In this document: piece by piece, positions 1 to 9,100 of the stretch
How the letters are laid out: every line of letters begins with the position of its first letter
Position numbering within the stretch: position 1 is the stretch's first letter
Assembly (NCBI GenBank): GCA_963837455.1
Contig: CAWINM010000012.1
Location: 124,001-188,000 of the forward strand
Reading direction: 5' to 3'
Length of the DNA stretch: 64,000 nucleotides
Source: DASYQD01 sp963837455
GTDB lineage: Bacteria > Acidobacteriota > Thermoanaerobaculia > Multivoradales > JAIOJS01
Program-made: the position numbers and the translations under genes
The notes under the pieces: generated by a model
The model's input: the letters and a program-made list of their open reading frames with translations, nothing else
Databases searched by the model: none
What the model was told of the DNA's origin: nothing

Positions 1-298
1 GCGCCTCCGCAGAGAGCGGGCCGGCAATGGCCAGCACCGCCTTGGCGCCGCCGATCGGCTGCTCGAGGACGGCCCACTTGCGGGTCATCGTCTCGGCGAG
101 GCGTTGTGCGTCGCGCAGGCCCTCGGCCGGGGACGCGTAGTGGCGCATGCGCGTGCCACCGGTGGGGGGCCCGAGCGCCGTGGAGTGGATGGCGATGAAG
201 ATCCACGCGCCGGTCTCGCGGTCGAAGCGGCTGACCACCGCCTCGCCGCCCCAGTTGCGCAGCACCGACTCGAGATCGTCGCGTTCGGCTGGGCTCAT
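1..298 (-). CDS. Glu/Leu/Phe/Val dehydrogenase, N-terminal part (cut by window edge)
   Basis: An ATG at 298 opens a frame that stays open to the window edge (99 residues). The protein reads MSPAERDDLESVL..., followed by IAIHSTALGPPTGGTRM and later PIGGAKAV. The HSTALGP..GGTRM block and the GGxKAV lysine segment are the dimerisation/substrate-binding signature of leucine/valine/phenylalanine dehydrogenases, which oxidatively deaminate branched-chain or aromatic amino acids with NAD. The usual GMTYK segment is changed to TMTRK, so the substrate is uncertain. The gene diverges from the secreted-protein gene at 572 across a 273-bp intergenic region. Leucine/valine dehydrogenase is the best guess, and a link to the branched-chain acyl-CoA enzyme IcmF at 45 kb is only suggestive. 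Confidence 0.8.
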   Translation of the reverse strand, partial: MSPAERDDLESVLRNWGGEAVVSRFDRETGAWIFIAIHSTALGPPTGGTRMRHYASPAEGLRDAQRLAETMTRKWAVLEQPIGGAKAVLAIAGPLSAEA

Positions 299-571
299 CT
301 CCCCGGCCGCGATCCTACTGCAAGGGGGCGACAGGGGGCGAATCTGGCTGTCCCGAACCGGCCCGAGACGAGCCGCCTGCCGCGCGGCCACCCGAGGCAC
401 GCCCGCCACCATCGCATCCGGCCCGGGCATTGCGGCGAGCTTCCCAGGAATCTGCCGGCGTTTTCCCGGCGATTTCCCGAGGACCGCCGGGGCGGATTTG
501 CGCTCCTCTCTGACGATGGCGAGGACACCGCCGAGATCGCAGCGCGAACCGCGAAATGAAGGGAGGATTCG

Positions 572-2938
572 ATGCAACGCACGCGACCGGGACACGCCGC
601 CATCGCCCTCGTCGTGCTGGCGGTAGCTCTGGGCGGCACTCTGCACGCTCAGACCGGGGCCGTCGACATCGAGGACGGAACCGGTTGGTATTGCCGCGAC
701 GATTCCCTCATCTTTAGCTGCGAGCAAGCGTACGCATGGGGACCCAGCGTCCCGCATGACGGGGGCTCGCCGGGAGCCTACCTGTTGATGCAGCGCAACG
801 ACGTGTTCTCCGCCCTGCCCGCCGGCGAGCACCCGACCATCCATAGCTCCTTCCAGTTCCTCAATCGGCGAGCGACCTACTCGTTCCGCCAACACGACGC
901 GGTCGAAGGGCTCCGCATCAGCATGGACGCACGGGCCGAGGTCGATTCCGACTGTTCGTGCCAGGTCTTCGTCTATCTCCGGCCCTTCATCATGCAGGGG
1001 TACTCGGGTTGGAATACGGCCGAGCTCGACCAGGCGACCGCGCCCTTCTTCGCCTGGAGCACACTGGGGGGCTTCGGCGTCTGGTCCAGCCGCCAGGGGA
1101 CCCTGCGTCCGGAGCTCACCGTTCCGCGCTACGCCATCGATCTTTCGCAGGGAGCGGATGACGTGACGCTCGGCTTTATCGTCGAGACGACGATCACCCG
1201 TCCCACTGGGGACCCAGGCAATACCTTCCACGTCCACTTCCGGCTCGGCGTCGACAATGTTCGCCTCGAGCCCATACCCCAGACCGGGCCACCGCGCGCC
1301 AACTTCTCGGTGACCGGCCTCTTGCCCTACATCGCTGGTGGCGCCACGCCGGCGGTCACCGAGTTTCCCCCCGATTTCACGGCCGACGTGGGCGTGGTGC
1401 TGGAGGGAGCCTCCGGTTCCGGGAGCGTGCGCCTGGTACCCATCGAGGGAGACGTCAGCCCGGCAGTCCCGGGCGGGGGCGTCGTCTCGTTCCCGCCCCG
1501 ATCCCGGGTCGCGAGGTTGCACTTTCACGCTCAGCCGGGAGATCCGAACTACCAGGAGAATGGAGCGCTGTTCCAGGTGGGACTCGACCGCGCCAGCGGT
1601 GTCGCGATCGGCGACCGGAACAAGCTCGTCGTCGCAGCGGTCGACGCGGCGAAGCTCTCACAGGACTGCGTGGTCGAGGCCTTCAAGGTCCTGGCCTGCG
1701 CGGTGGGGCTGTATCCCGATCCCGAGCAGTGTCACGGCAGCACCGCGGCGCGCAGCGCGATCTCCGGCGATCGGTTGGCGATCCTGCGGGCGTTCCGCGA
1801 TCAGACCCTGCGGTCGACAGCCGCGGGGCGCTACTACGCCAACCTCTACGAAAGGCTCTCACCGGCCCTGATCGAGGCGCTGGTCGCCAAGCCCACGCTG
1901 CTGCCCGAGATCGTCGCCGCCGAGGACGACTGGATCGCCGCCCTGCAGGCGCTCACCACCGGTAGCGGCTCAACGGCCAGGATCTCGTCGGCCATGGCGA
2001 CCAACCTGCGGCAGATCCTCGACCACTTCAAGGCAGCCGGATCCGAGAGCCTGGCGCGCACGATCGACCGCGAGCAGGCGCGCCTCGGCCTCGATGACCT
2101 CACCGGCATGAGCGCGGCCGACCTCTGGCAAAGGGTCAACGAGCAAGGCGGGCCCGCGACCTGTGTGCCCTCGCCCGCGGCACTCTGCCTGAACGGTGGG
2201 CGCTTTCGGGTCGAGACGGAATGGGTGACCACGAACGGCGAACGAGGGGCGGGGCACGCCGTTCCCCTGGGGGCCGACAGCGGTTACTTCTGGTTCTTCG
2301 ACCCGGCCAACGTCGAGTCGGTGGTGAAGGTGCTCGACGGCTGCGGCCAGAACGGGCGCTACTGGGCCTTCGCGGCGGGGCTGACCAACGTGCGCGTCGT
2401 TACCACGGTCACCGACACCTGGACGGGGGTCGGCAAGAGCTACGTCAATCCGACCGGCACCGCGTTCGCACCCATCCAGGACACCAGTGCGGTCGACGTC
2501 TGCGCTGCAGCGGCTCCAGCGGGCTGGAAGCCGCTGCCCGCGCCTCGCCGCCGGCCCGCCGTCGACGCGATCGCCGCGACCGCCGCCGGCTGCGTGCCGT
2601 CGGCCACCCAGCTCTGCCTCGGCGGCGGTCGCTTCCGTGTGGAGGTCGACTGGCGGCGCTCGAACGGGGAGACTGGGGCAGGTCACGCCGTGGGGCTGAC
2701 CGGCGACACCGGCACCTTCTGGTTCTTCACGCCGACCAACACCGAGGCGATCGTCAAGGTGATCGACGGCTGCGCTCTGAACGGGAAGCACTGGGTGTTC
2801 GCCGGCGGGCTCACCGACGTCAAGGTGACGCTGCGGGTCACCGACACGTCGAGCGGGGAGACGCGGACCTACGTGAATCCCCAGGGAGTGGCCTTCCGGC
2901 CGATTCAGGACACCGACGCGCTCGGGAGTTGCTCGTAG
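572..2938 (+). CDS. Secreted protein with two copies of an uncharacterised C-terminal domain
   Basis: This 788-residue protein has a clear Sec signal peptide (MQRTRPG, a hydrophobic stretch AIALVVLAVALGGTL, cleavage near HAQ). The start is supported by an AGGGAGG ribosome site about 5 bases upstream. Residues ~30-240 are beta-rich with paired cysteines and no family I recognise. Residues ~370-530 look helical. Residues ~530-645 and ~672-788 are two copies of one domain, each with a C-x-P start, LCL.GGRFRVE, FWFF, a DGC..NG..W.F core and VTDT near the end. The same domain closes the two proteins at 49-51 kb. The gene is convergent with the zinc permease gene. Function is unknown; it is probably an extracellular or cell-surface protein. 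Confidence 0.85.
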   Translation: MQRTRPGHAAIALVVLAVALGGTLHAQTGAVDIEDGTGWYCRDDSLIFSCEQAYAWGPSVPHDGGSPGAYLLMQRNDVFSALPAGEHPTIHSSFQFLNRRATYSFRQHDAVEGLRISMDARAEVDSDCSCQVFVYLRPFIMQGYSGWNTAELDQATAPFFAWSTLGGFGVWSSRQGTLRPELTVPRYAIDLSQGADDVTLGFIVETTITRPTGDPGNTFHVHFRLGVDNVRLEPIPQTGPPRANFSVTGLLPYIAGGATPAVTEFPPDFTADVGVVLEGASGSGSVRLVPIEGDVSPAVPGGGVVSFPPRSRVARLHFHAQPGDPNYQENGALFQVGLDRASGVAIGDRNKLVVAAVDAAKLSQDCVVEAFKVLACAVGLYPDPEQCHGSTAARSAISGDRLAILRAFRDQTLRSTAAGRYYANLYERLSPALIEALVAKPTLLPEIVAAEDDWIAALQALTTGSGSTARISSAMATNLRQILDHFKAAGSESLARTIDREQARLGLDDLTGMSAADLWQRVNEQGGPATCVPSPAALCLNGGRFRVETEWVTTNGERGAGHAVPLGADSGYFWFFDPANVESVVKVLDGCGQNGRYWAFAAGLTNVRVVTTVTDTWTGVGKSYVNPTGTAFAPIQDTSAVDVCAAAAPAGWKPLPAPRRRPAVDAIAATAAGCVPSATQLCLGGGRFRVEVDWRRSNGETGAGHAVGLTGDTGTFWFFTPTNTEAIVKVIDGCALNGKHWVFAGGLTDVKVTLRVTDTSSGETRTYVNPQGVAFRPIQDTDALGSCS

Positions 2939-2999
2939 GGCAGGGAGGCGGAGGGTCTCGCTCTCGCCCTCGCCGCTCGGAACGAGGCGAAGCGCGGCG

Positions 3000-3848
3000 C
3001 TACGCCGATCGGGCGCGCCGTCGTTGCAGGCGCTGCCAGGCGTCGACCGCCAGCAGCAGGCCCGCTCCCAGCAGCACGATCGCCGGGCCCGAGGGGAGGT
3101 CGAGGGCGTACGACAGCGCCAGCCCGCCGAGCGTCATCACCATGCCGGTGGTGGCGGCGGTGGCCATGACGGCGAAGAAGCCGTTGACCAGCCGCAGCGC
3201 CAGCGCCGGCGGGATGGTGAGCAGGGCGATCACCAGCAGGGTGCCCACGAGCTGGATGAGGAAGACGACGGTGAGGGCGATCGCCACCATCAGGGCGACG
3301 ACCACCAGCCGCACCGGCACCCCCTGGACGGCGGCGAAGGCCTCGTCGAAGGCGACCGCCACCAGCTCCTTCCAGAAGGTCGCCACCAGGGCCACGATCG
3401 CCAGCACCAGCGCCAGCGTGAGCTGCACGTCGCGGGTGGTGACGGTGAGGATGTTGCCGAAGAGGTAGGTCTGCAAGTTGGGCGCGTAGCCGGGCGTGAG
3501 GTGCAGGAAGACGACGCCGACCGCCATCCCCACCGCCCACAGGATGCCGATGGTGGCGTCGTGGGAGCGGCCCCGCCCGCGCTCGCCACCGGCGAGGGCC
3601 AGGGCCGACGCCACCGCCACGGCGCTCGCACCCCAGCGGTAGTCGACGCCGAGGAAGTAGCAGAGGCCGAGCCCGCCGAACGCGGCGTGACTGATGCCGC
3701 CGCTGACGAACACCAGGCGCTTGACCACCACGAAGGTGCCGACGGCGCCGCACAGCACGCTGGCGAGCAGACCGGCCACCAGCGCGTTGCGGAGGAAATC
3801 GAAGGAGAGGAGGTAGGCGAGGTGATGCATGGTGCCTGCGGCTCTCAC
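3000..3848 (-). CDS. znuB: Zinc (metal) ABC transporter permease ZnuB-like
   Basis: This integral membrane protein of the ABC-3 family has at least seven hydrophobic segments. The conserved region GTFVVVKRLVFVSGGISHAA is typical of zinc/manganese permeases. It forms the channel for Zn(II) taken over from the binding protein encoded upstream. The first possible start is a GTG at 3848 that overlaps the ATPase stop codon (GTGA), which suggests translational coupling. An ATG at 3830 giving MHHLAYLL... is the alternative and would make a more typical N-terminus. It is the last gene of the zur-znuA-znuC-znuB operon. Manganese transport is possible, but the Zur-type regulator and box favour zinc. 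Confidence 0.88.
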   Translation of the reverse strand: MRAAGTMHHLAYLLSFDFLRNALVAGLLASVLCGAVGTFVVVKRLVFVSGGISHAAFGGLGLCYFLGVDYRWGASAVAVASALALAGGERGRGRSHDATIGILWAVGMAVGVVFLHLTPGYAPNLQTYLFGNILTVTTRDVQLTLALVLAIVALVATFWKELVAVAFDEAFAAVQGVPVRLVVVALMVAIALTVVFLIQLVGTLLVIALLTIPPALALRLVNGFFAVMATAATTGMVMTLGGLALSYALDLPSGPAIVLLGAGLLLAVDAWQRLQRRRARSA

Positions 3849-4636
3849 TCGTGGGGGTGGTGCCCGAGCACGCGGTGGGGCACGCCGTGGGTGATGAGCT
3901 CGACCGGGCAGCCGTACACCTCCTCGAGCATCTCCGGCGTCAGGCGCCCCTCCGGGTGGTAGTGGAGATGGCGGTTCATGCAGGCGATCTGGCGCACGAC
4001 GCCGGCGAAGGGGGTGAGGTCGTGGGTGACGACGACGATCGGCATCGTCGCGTGCAGCTCGCGCAGCAGGTCGACGAGCTTCTCCCGGTACTCGGCGTCG
4101 ACGGAGGCGAGGGGCTCGTCGAGCAGCAGGGCGACGGGCTCGCCGACCAGCGCACGGGCGATCAGCGTGCGCTGCAGCTGGCCGCCGGAGAGCTGCCCCA
4201 CCGGGTGCTCGGCGATGGCGGCGAGCCCGAGGCGGGCGAGGGCGGTGCCGACCGCGGCGCGGTCGCCGCTGGTGTAGCGGTGCAACGGCCCGCGCACGCC
4301 GAGGCGTCCCATCTGCACCACCTCGCGGACGCGCAATGGAAAGTCGCGGTCGAAGGTGGCGAACTGGGGGACGTAGCCGAGCGCGCCGGCGCGCGGTCGC
4401 CCCGTGCCCTCCTCACCGCCGCCGAGATGGCGCTCGACACGACCCGCCGACGGTGGCACGAGCCCCAGCAGCACCTTGAGCAGAGTGGTCTTGCCGCCGC
4501 CGTTGGGACCGATGATGGCGAGGAAGTCGCGACGCCCCACCTCGAGCGTGACGTGGTCGAGGATCGGCTCCTGGTCGTAGGCGAAGCTCACGTCGCGCAG
4601 GGCGAGGAGGGGCGGTGGCCGCTGCACCGCCGCCAT
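3845..4636 (-). CDS. znuC: Zinc ABC transporter ATP-binding protein ZnuC-like
   Basis: This 263-residue ABC ATPase energises the metal importer. Visible motifs are Walker A GPNGGGKTT, the Q-loop in YVPQF, the signature LSGGQLQR, Walker B LLLDEP with the D-loop SVDAE, and the switch histidine in VVVTHD. The C-terminal tail is histidine-rich (NRHLHYHPEG, HRVLGHHPHE), which is common in ZnuC-like ATPases. I chose the ATG at 4636, 13 bases after the znuA stop. The open frame extends upstream over znuA but has no family similarity there. It sits between the binding-protein and permease genes. Confidence 0.92.
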   Translation of the reverse strand: MAAVQRPPPLLALRDVSFAYDQEPILDHVTLEVGRRDFLAIIGPNGGGKTTLLKVLLGLVPPSAGRVERHLGGGEEGTGRPRAGALGYVPQFATFDRDFPLRVREVVQMGRLGVRGPLHRYTSGDRAAVGTALARLGLAAIAEHPVGQLSGGQLQRTLIARALVGEPVALLLDEPLASVDAEYREKLVDLLRELHATMPIVVVTHDLTPFAGVVRQIACMNRHLHYHPEGRLTPEMLEEVYGCPVELITHGVPHRVLGHHPHE

Positions 4637-4649
4637 CGGCGTGAGGGGC

Positions 4650-5567
4650 TCAGCCACCGAGGGCCTCGCGCAGCGCTGCGCCCACCCGGCGGAGGTTGTC
4701 GGGCCAGTCGGCGGCCAGTGGGTCGAGGGTGACCAGGCGGGCGCCGAGCTCGGCGGCGAGGGCCCGCGCCGGCGCCTCGGAGTCGCCCCGCTGCACGAAG
4801 AGGACCCGCGTGCCGTCGCGCCGCTCGCGTTCGACGAGCGCCACGAGCTGGCGCGGGCTGGGCTCCTTGCCCTCGGCCTCCACCGCCGCCTGCTCGAGGC
4901 CGTACTCGCGGGCCAGGTAGCCCCAGGCAGGGTGGTAGACGAGGAAGCGCCGTCGCGGCAGGCCGGTGAGCTCGCGGCGCAGGTCGGCGTCGACACGGTC
5001 GATCGCGGCAACGACGCTGGCGAGATGCTGCCGGTAGAGGTCGGAGCCGGCGGGATCGAGGTCACTGAGCGCCGCGGCCACGGCGGTGGCGGTGGCCCGC
5101 ATCACCGCCGGCGAGAGCCAGAGGTGAGGGTCACCGGCGACGGCGTCGGCGAGGGAGGCGGTGGAGAGCCCCGCCGCGACCTCGCTCATGTCCACCACCC
5201 GCGGCGGGGTCTGGCGGGGCAGCAGGGCGGCGAGCAGTCGCCCCTCGAAGGGCAGTGCCGGGTGACCCACCGCCACCACCAGGCGAGCCCCACCGAGACG
5301 CGCCACCTGCTGCGGCGTGGGCTCGTAGGTGTGCGGGGAGCTGCCCGGCGGCAGCAGCACCTCGACCGCGGCGCGGTTGCCGGCCAGCTGGCGCACCAGC
5401 CACGCCTGCGGTGGCACGGTGACCGCCACCGGCAGCGGCCCGGCGTGCAAGGCCGGGGCGAGGAGCGCCAGCGCGGCGAACCCGACGCCGACGACGACGA
5501 CGACAGCGGCAGCCCGAAGCCCTCCCCCCTGCCCGCCCTCGGCGTCGCCGTGCGACGGGCCGCTCAT
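4650..5567 (-). CDS. znuA: Zinc ABC transporter substrate-binding protein ZnuA-like
   Basis: This 305-residue periplasmic metal-binding protein has an N-terminal hydrophobic export segment (AAAVVVVVGVGFAALALLAPAL) followed by PVAVTVPPQAWLVRQLAG. The SSPHTYEPTP histidine region and later histidines (AVGHPALP, DPHLW, VYHPAWGYLAREYG) are the usual metal ligands of cluster-9 binding proteins. The long His/Asp-rich loop of classical ZnuA is not obvious. The ATG at 5567 overlaps the zur stop codon (ATGA), indicating tight coupling. It captures Zn(II) and passes it to the ZnuB/ZnuC importer. Confidence 0.88.
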   Translation of the reverse strand: MSGPSHGDAEGGQGGGLRAAAVVVVVGVGFAALALLAPALHAGPLPVAVTVPPQAWLVRQLAGNRAAVEVLLPPGSSPHTYEPTPQQVARLGGARLVVAVGHPALPFEGRLLAALLPRQTPPRVVDMSEVAAGLSTASLADAVAGDPHLWLSPAVMRATATAVAAALSDLDPAGSDLYRQHLASVVAAIDRVDADLRRELTGLPRRRFLVYHPAWGYLAREYGLEQAAVEAEGKEPSPRQLVALVERERRDGTRVLFVQRGDSEAPARALAAELGARLVTLDPLAADWPDNLRRVGAALREALGG

Positions 5568-5938
5568 CGCGCCCCGCAGGCGGCGCACAGCCCGTAGAGG
5601 ATGATCTCGTGGCGCTCGAGCAGGAAGCCACCCGGGAGCAGCCCGCGGATGCCGGCGGGGCACGCGTCGACCTCGAAGACGCCGTCGCAACGGCGACAGT
5701 GGAAGTGGTGGTGGTGCCCCTTGCCGGCCAGCTCGTAGCGCGCCGGCGCTCCCGGCAGCTCGACCGCGCGCAGCGCTCCGTCGGCGAGCAGCGCCTTGAG
5801 CGTGCGGTAGACGGTGGCGATGCCCAACCCGGGATGGTCGCCGCGGGCGGCGGCGAGAAGCTCCTGGGGCGACAGCGGACGGCCGGCGGCCTGGAGGGCG
5901 GAGGCGATGGCGTCTCGCTGGCGGGTGTGGCGGGCCAC
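5564..5938 (-). CDS. zur: Fur-family zinc uptake regulator (Zur-like)
   Basis: This Fur-family repressor has a winged-helix DNA-binding part (RQRDAIASALQAAGRPLSPQELL, GIATVYRTLKALLADG) followed by a histidine/cysteine metal domain (GKGHHHHFHCRRCDGVF) and a second CxxC (LCAAC) that form the structural zinc site. I place the start at the GTG at 5938 (VARHTRQRDAI...; 124 residues). Upstream in-frame codons up to 6040 read through the palindromic operator candidate and show no family similarity. No ribosome site precedes this GTG, so the transcript may be leaderless. It is first in an operon with the zinc importer, so it is likely autoregulated. Confidence 0.85.
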   Translation of the reverse strand: MARHTRQRDAIASALQAAGRPLSPQELLAAARGDHPGLGIATVYRTLKALLADGALRAVELPGAPARYELAGKGHHHHFHCRRCDGVFEVDACPAGIRGLLPGGFLLERHEIILYGLCAACGAR

Positions 5939-5942
5939 GGCG

Positions 5943-5962
5943 AATGAGAATGATATCTCATT
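5943..5962. promoter_or_regulatory. Zur/Fur box candidate (palindrome)
   Basis: A perfect inverted repeat has 7-base arms AATGAGA and TCTCATT around a 6-base centre ATGATA. It lies directly upstream of the chosen zur start. Its AT-rich core stands out in GC-rich sequence and resembles Fur-family boxes. It is most simply the autoregulatory zinc operator of the zur-znuACB operon. Confidence 0.8.
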
Positions 5963-6041
5963 TGCGCCAGGCTCCGGGTGGCCCTGGTCGTGGGCCAGGG
6001 CGGCAGGCCGGGGGTGAACCGTCGCGCAGGCGTCCCCCACG

Positions 6042-6077
6042 CCGAGGCTAGCCGACGGCGGCGCCGGCTAGCCTCGG
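6042..6077 (-). terminator. Strong hairpin, probable transcription terminator
   Basis: Perfect 13-base arms (CCGAGGCTAGCCG and its complement) enclose a 10-base loop. The hairpin lies 25 bases beyond the stop codon of the large secreted-protein gene that ends at 6102. No U-tract follows on the minus strand, so it may terminate Rho-dependently or stabilise the mRNA 3' end. Confidence 0.6.
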
Positions 6078-6101
6078 GGGGCGACAAACTCGTACCGCGG
6101 C

Positions 6102-9100
6102 TTACGGGGAGGCAGCGCTCCAGGCCGTCAAGTCGCCGGACTCGAACCCGTCCTTCGCCATGCCGAAGGTGGGGATGAGACACCACTGGACGAGGGTCCC
6201 GGTGTCCGCGCCTGCCAGGTCCGAAGCGTTCATCGTCCAGGTGCCACCCATGCTCTGGCCGTCGAAGGCGCTGAGGGGGTTGTTCGGCGTGTAGGACAGG
6301 CCAGTGTTCAGCGGGCAGGCATCCTCGACCGGACCGTCGCCCCCCTCGTCATCGAGGAAGGCATCGACGTCGTCGGCGCTGCAGCCGAAGGTGGACGCCG
6401 GGACTCCCGGGCGATCGAAGATGGCCACCGCCGGCCCGCCCTTCTGCAGCGTGAAGCGGAGGTCGCCGACATACGTGTGGGTGGCGTTGATGTAGACGTT
6501 GATGTCGTCGATCGAGAGAGAGGAGACGATATTGAGCGTCGAGTTGACGCCCGTGGGGTTGTTGTCGGGGATGGCGAGCCCGGCGTCGACACAGTAGATC
6601 ACCGGGGTATGGAAGGTGAAGCTCGTCGAATCTGGGCCGGTCCCGCAGGTGTTCGTCGCACGCACTCGCCACCAGTAGTCGGTGCCGATGTTCAGCGCGA
6701 CCACCGGGGTGTAGCTGGGGGCGGCCACGCTGGCGCTGTCGACGATGGTGGTGAACGCGGCGTCGCTGGCGATCTCGATGGTGTAGCCGGTCGCGCCGGT
6801 CACCGCCGACCACTGGAAGAACGGCTGCGTGGTGCTCGGCGTGGAGCCGTCCGCGGGAGCGATCAGGGTGGGTGCTCCGGGCTCGTCGACGAACAGCGTC
6901 ACGTCGTGCGAGTGCAGGATCGAGCCCGCGTTGGCGCTGCCGGTGACGGTGATGATGTTGCTGCCGGCGTCGGCGGCGGTGATGTTGCTGATGGTCATCG
7001 TGCTGGAGAGGCTCCCCGTCGTGATCGGGTTGGTGGTGAATCCGACGCTCGTCCCGGCGGGATTGCCGCTTGCCGAGAGGTCGATGTCGCTGGTGAGCCC
7101 GCCGAAGTAGGAGGCCTGCAGCGTGTAGTCCGCGTTGTTCCCCGAGCAGACGATGGCAGTCGCCGGCGTGACGCCGAGGTCGAAGTCCGGAGCGCCGCAC
7201 TCGGGGATCCGGAAGGAGGCGATTCGCGTTTGCCAGGGAGCTCCGCCGTTGGTCGTCAAGTACTCGTTGACGTACCAGAACGTGCAGTCGTCGGCGGGGT
7301 CGACCTCCATGTCGGAGTAGTCGCCCCAGCGGTGAGCCGGGCCGGTCTGCGCCCCGCTGCCGACCTGCATGTCCGCCTCGGCCTGCAAGGTGCCGGGTGT
7401 GTCGCCGGTCAGGCGGGTGGCGTAGCGAATGCTGGCGAAGAGGTTGGTGGCGGAGTTCATCGCGCTGTAACCCAGGGCGATGTCGCCGCTGCCGTCCATG
7501 GCGATCGACGGCATCCAGCGATTGTCATTGTCGGGCGACTGCGTGCCCTGTTGGTAGATCGACCAGTTGCCGGTCGTCTCGGTGCCACGGCGGAGCTCGA
7601 ACCAGCGCGGTGCCGCGTGGTTGCCGGGGCTGGGGAGGGTGTCGACCGTCCAGGTGCCGATCAGCGACTGGTGCGCGCCGAAGTTCCGGTACGCCAGCCG
7701 CTGCATCGGCCACCACGAGCCACTGTCGAGGGTGACGCCGGTGCCCCCCGGCTGCGGCAGACAGTCGCTGATGAAGAAGCCGCAGATCGTCCAGTTGAAG
7801 TCGGCCAGGCCGTCGGCGGGAGTCAGGCTCTGAACGAGGTTGAACGTCGAGTTGCCGGGCGTCGTCCAGTCGACATGGAACTCGCGGAGGTCGAGGCTGT
7901 CGGTCGGTGGGCTGCCGAAGTAGGGCTCGCCGCCGTCGCGGAAGCTGTAGAACACGCCGGGAGCGCCGGCCGGCGGCCCGGTGACGCCGTCGGTGTCGGC
8001 CGGCAGCTGCAGGTTGGGCATGTTCTGGAAGAACTGCGCCGTTCGCGGCGTGGTGCCGGCGAGCAGGTGCTCGCGGTCGATGGCGTAGACGTCGTACTGC
8101 CCCTGGAAGCCGGAGTTAGTGCCCATGAAGTAGGCGTTGTCGGCCGGGTCAGGCCACACCCCGAGCTTGAAGTAGTCCGGGAAGCGCTGCGTCACCAGCG
8201 AGTAGAGATAGTAGGTGCCAGTGGGGTCGCCGGTGGTGGAGACCGCGAAGCAGACCTGCTCGTTGCCGCTCGGCAGCGCGAACTGCGCGAGGACCCAGCG
8301 ATCGGCTTGCCAGTCGTACATGAAGATGGCGTCGCCGTCGTTGTTGGTGCGGCACGGCGCACCCGGGGGCATCGTGCTCCACAGCTGGTTGGTGTGAACG
8401 GCAGCGTTCACGACGCCGCCGGTCTTATCGAAGATCTCGAAGTAGACGTTGGTGACCTCGAGGACATGGTTCGGGCCCACCGTGATCTCGGTGTCGGGAG
8501 GGTAGAAGCCGTCGATGTTGGGGACGCCCTCGAAGTTGACCGTGGTGGCGGGGGTGCTTTGCTGCGGAACGTGCAACTGCGAGAACAGGGCGAGCTGGTC
8601 GACCACCTTGCTGGCGACGGTGCCGAAGCGCCGCCCGTGAGCGTCGACCAGCGACTCGTGCCGCGGTGGGTTGATCTCCTTGGCCGGGGCGTCGCTCTGC
8701 TCGGCGTCGACGGCCGGGCGCTCGCCCTCCTCGCCGGTGCCCGGGGGCAGCGGGTCGTTGACTGCCAGCGGCAGCTCGCGCACCGGCCGGCTCAGCCAGG
8801 GGCCCTGCATCGACAGCAGGTACGGTCCGCGGAGGCTGGGCCCGTCCTGCGGGCGCCGCTGGCCGGCAGCGCTCGGCGTCAGCACGGTGGCCTGGAAGGA
8901 GGAGACGTCGGAGCGGTGGGCGTAGCCGATCCAGTGCTGCTGCCCGTCGTTCGGCCGGCGCAGCCCATCGATGATCAATCGGCTCTCGAGCGAGTGACCG
9001 GCCGGCAGCAACCCCACCCGCGGCCCGAAGCGGGTGCCGCCGATGCTCACGTCGAGCTCGAGCTGGTAGTTGGAGGCGAACATGGCCTGCGGCGAGGCGA

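Noticed and set aside
2221..3468. A 415-codon plus-strand frame overlapping the end of the first secreted gene
   Set aside because: It is a shifted reading of the domain repeats running into the antisense of znuB, with no motif or signal.
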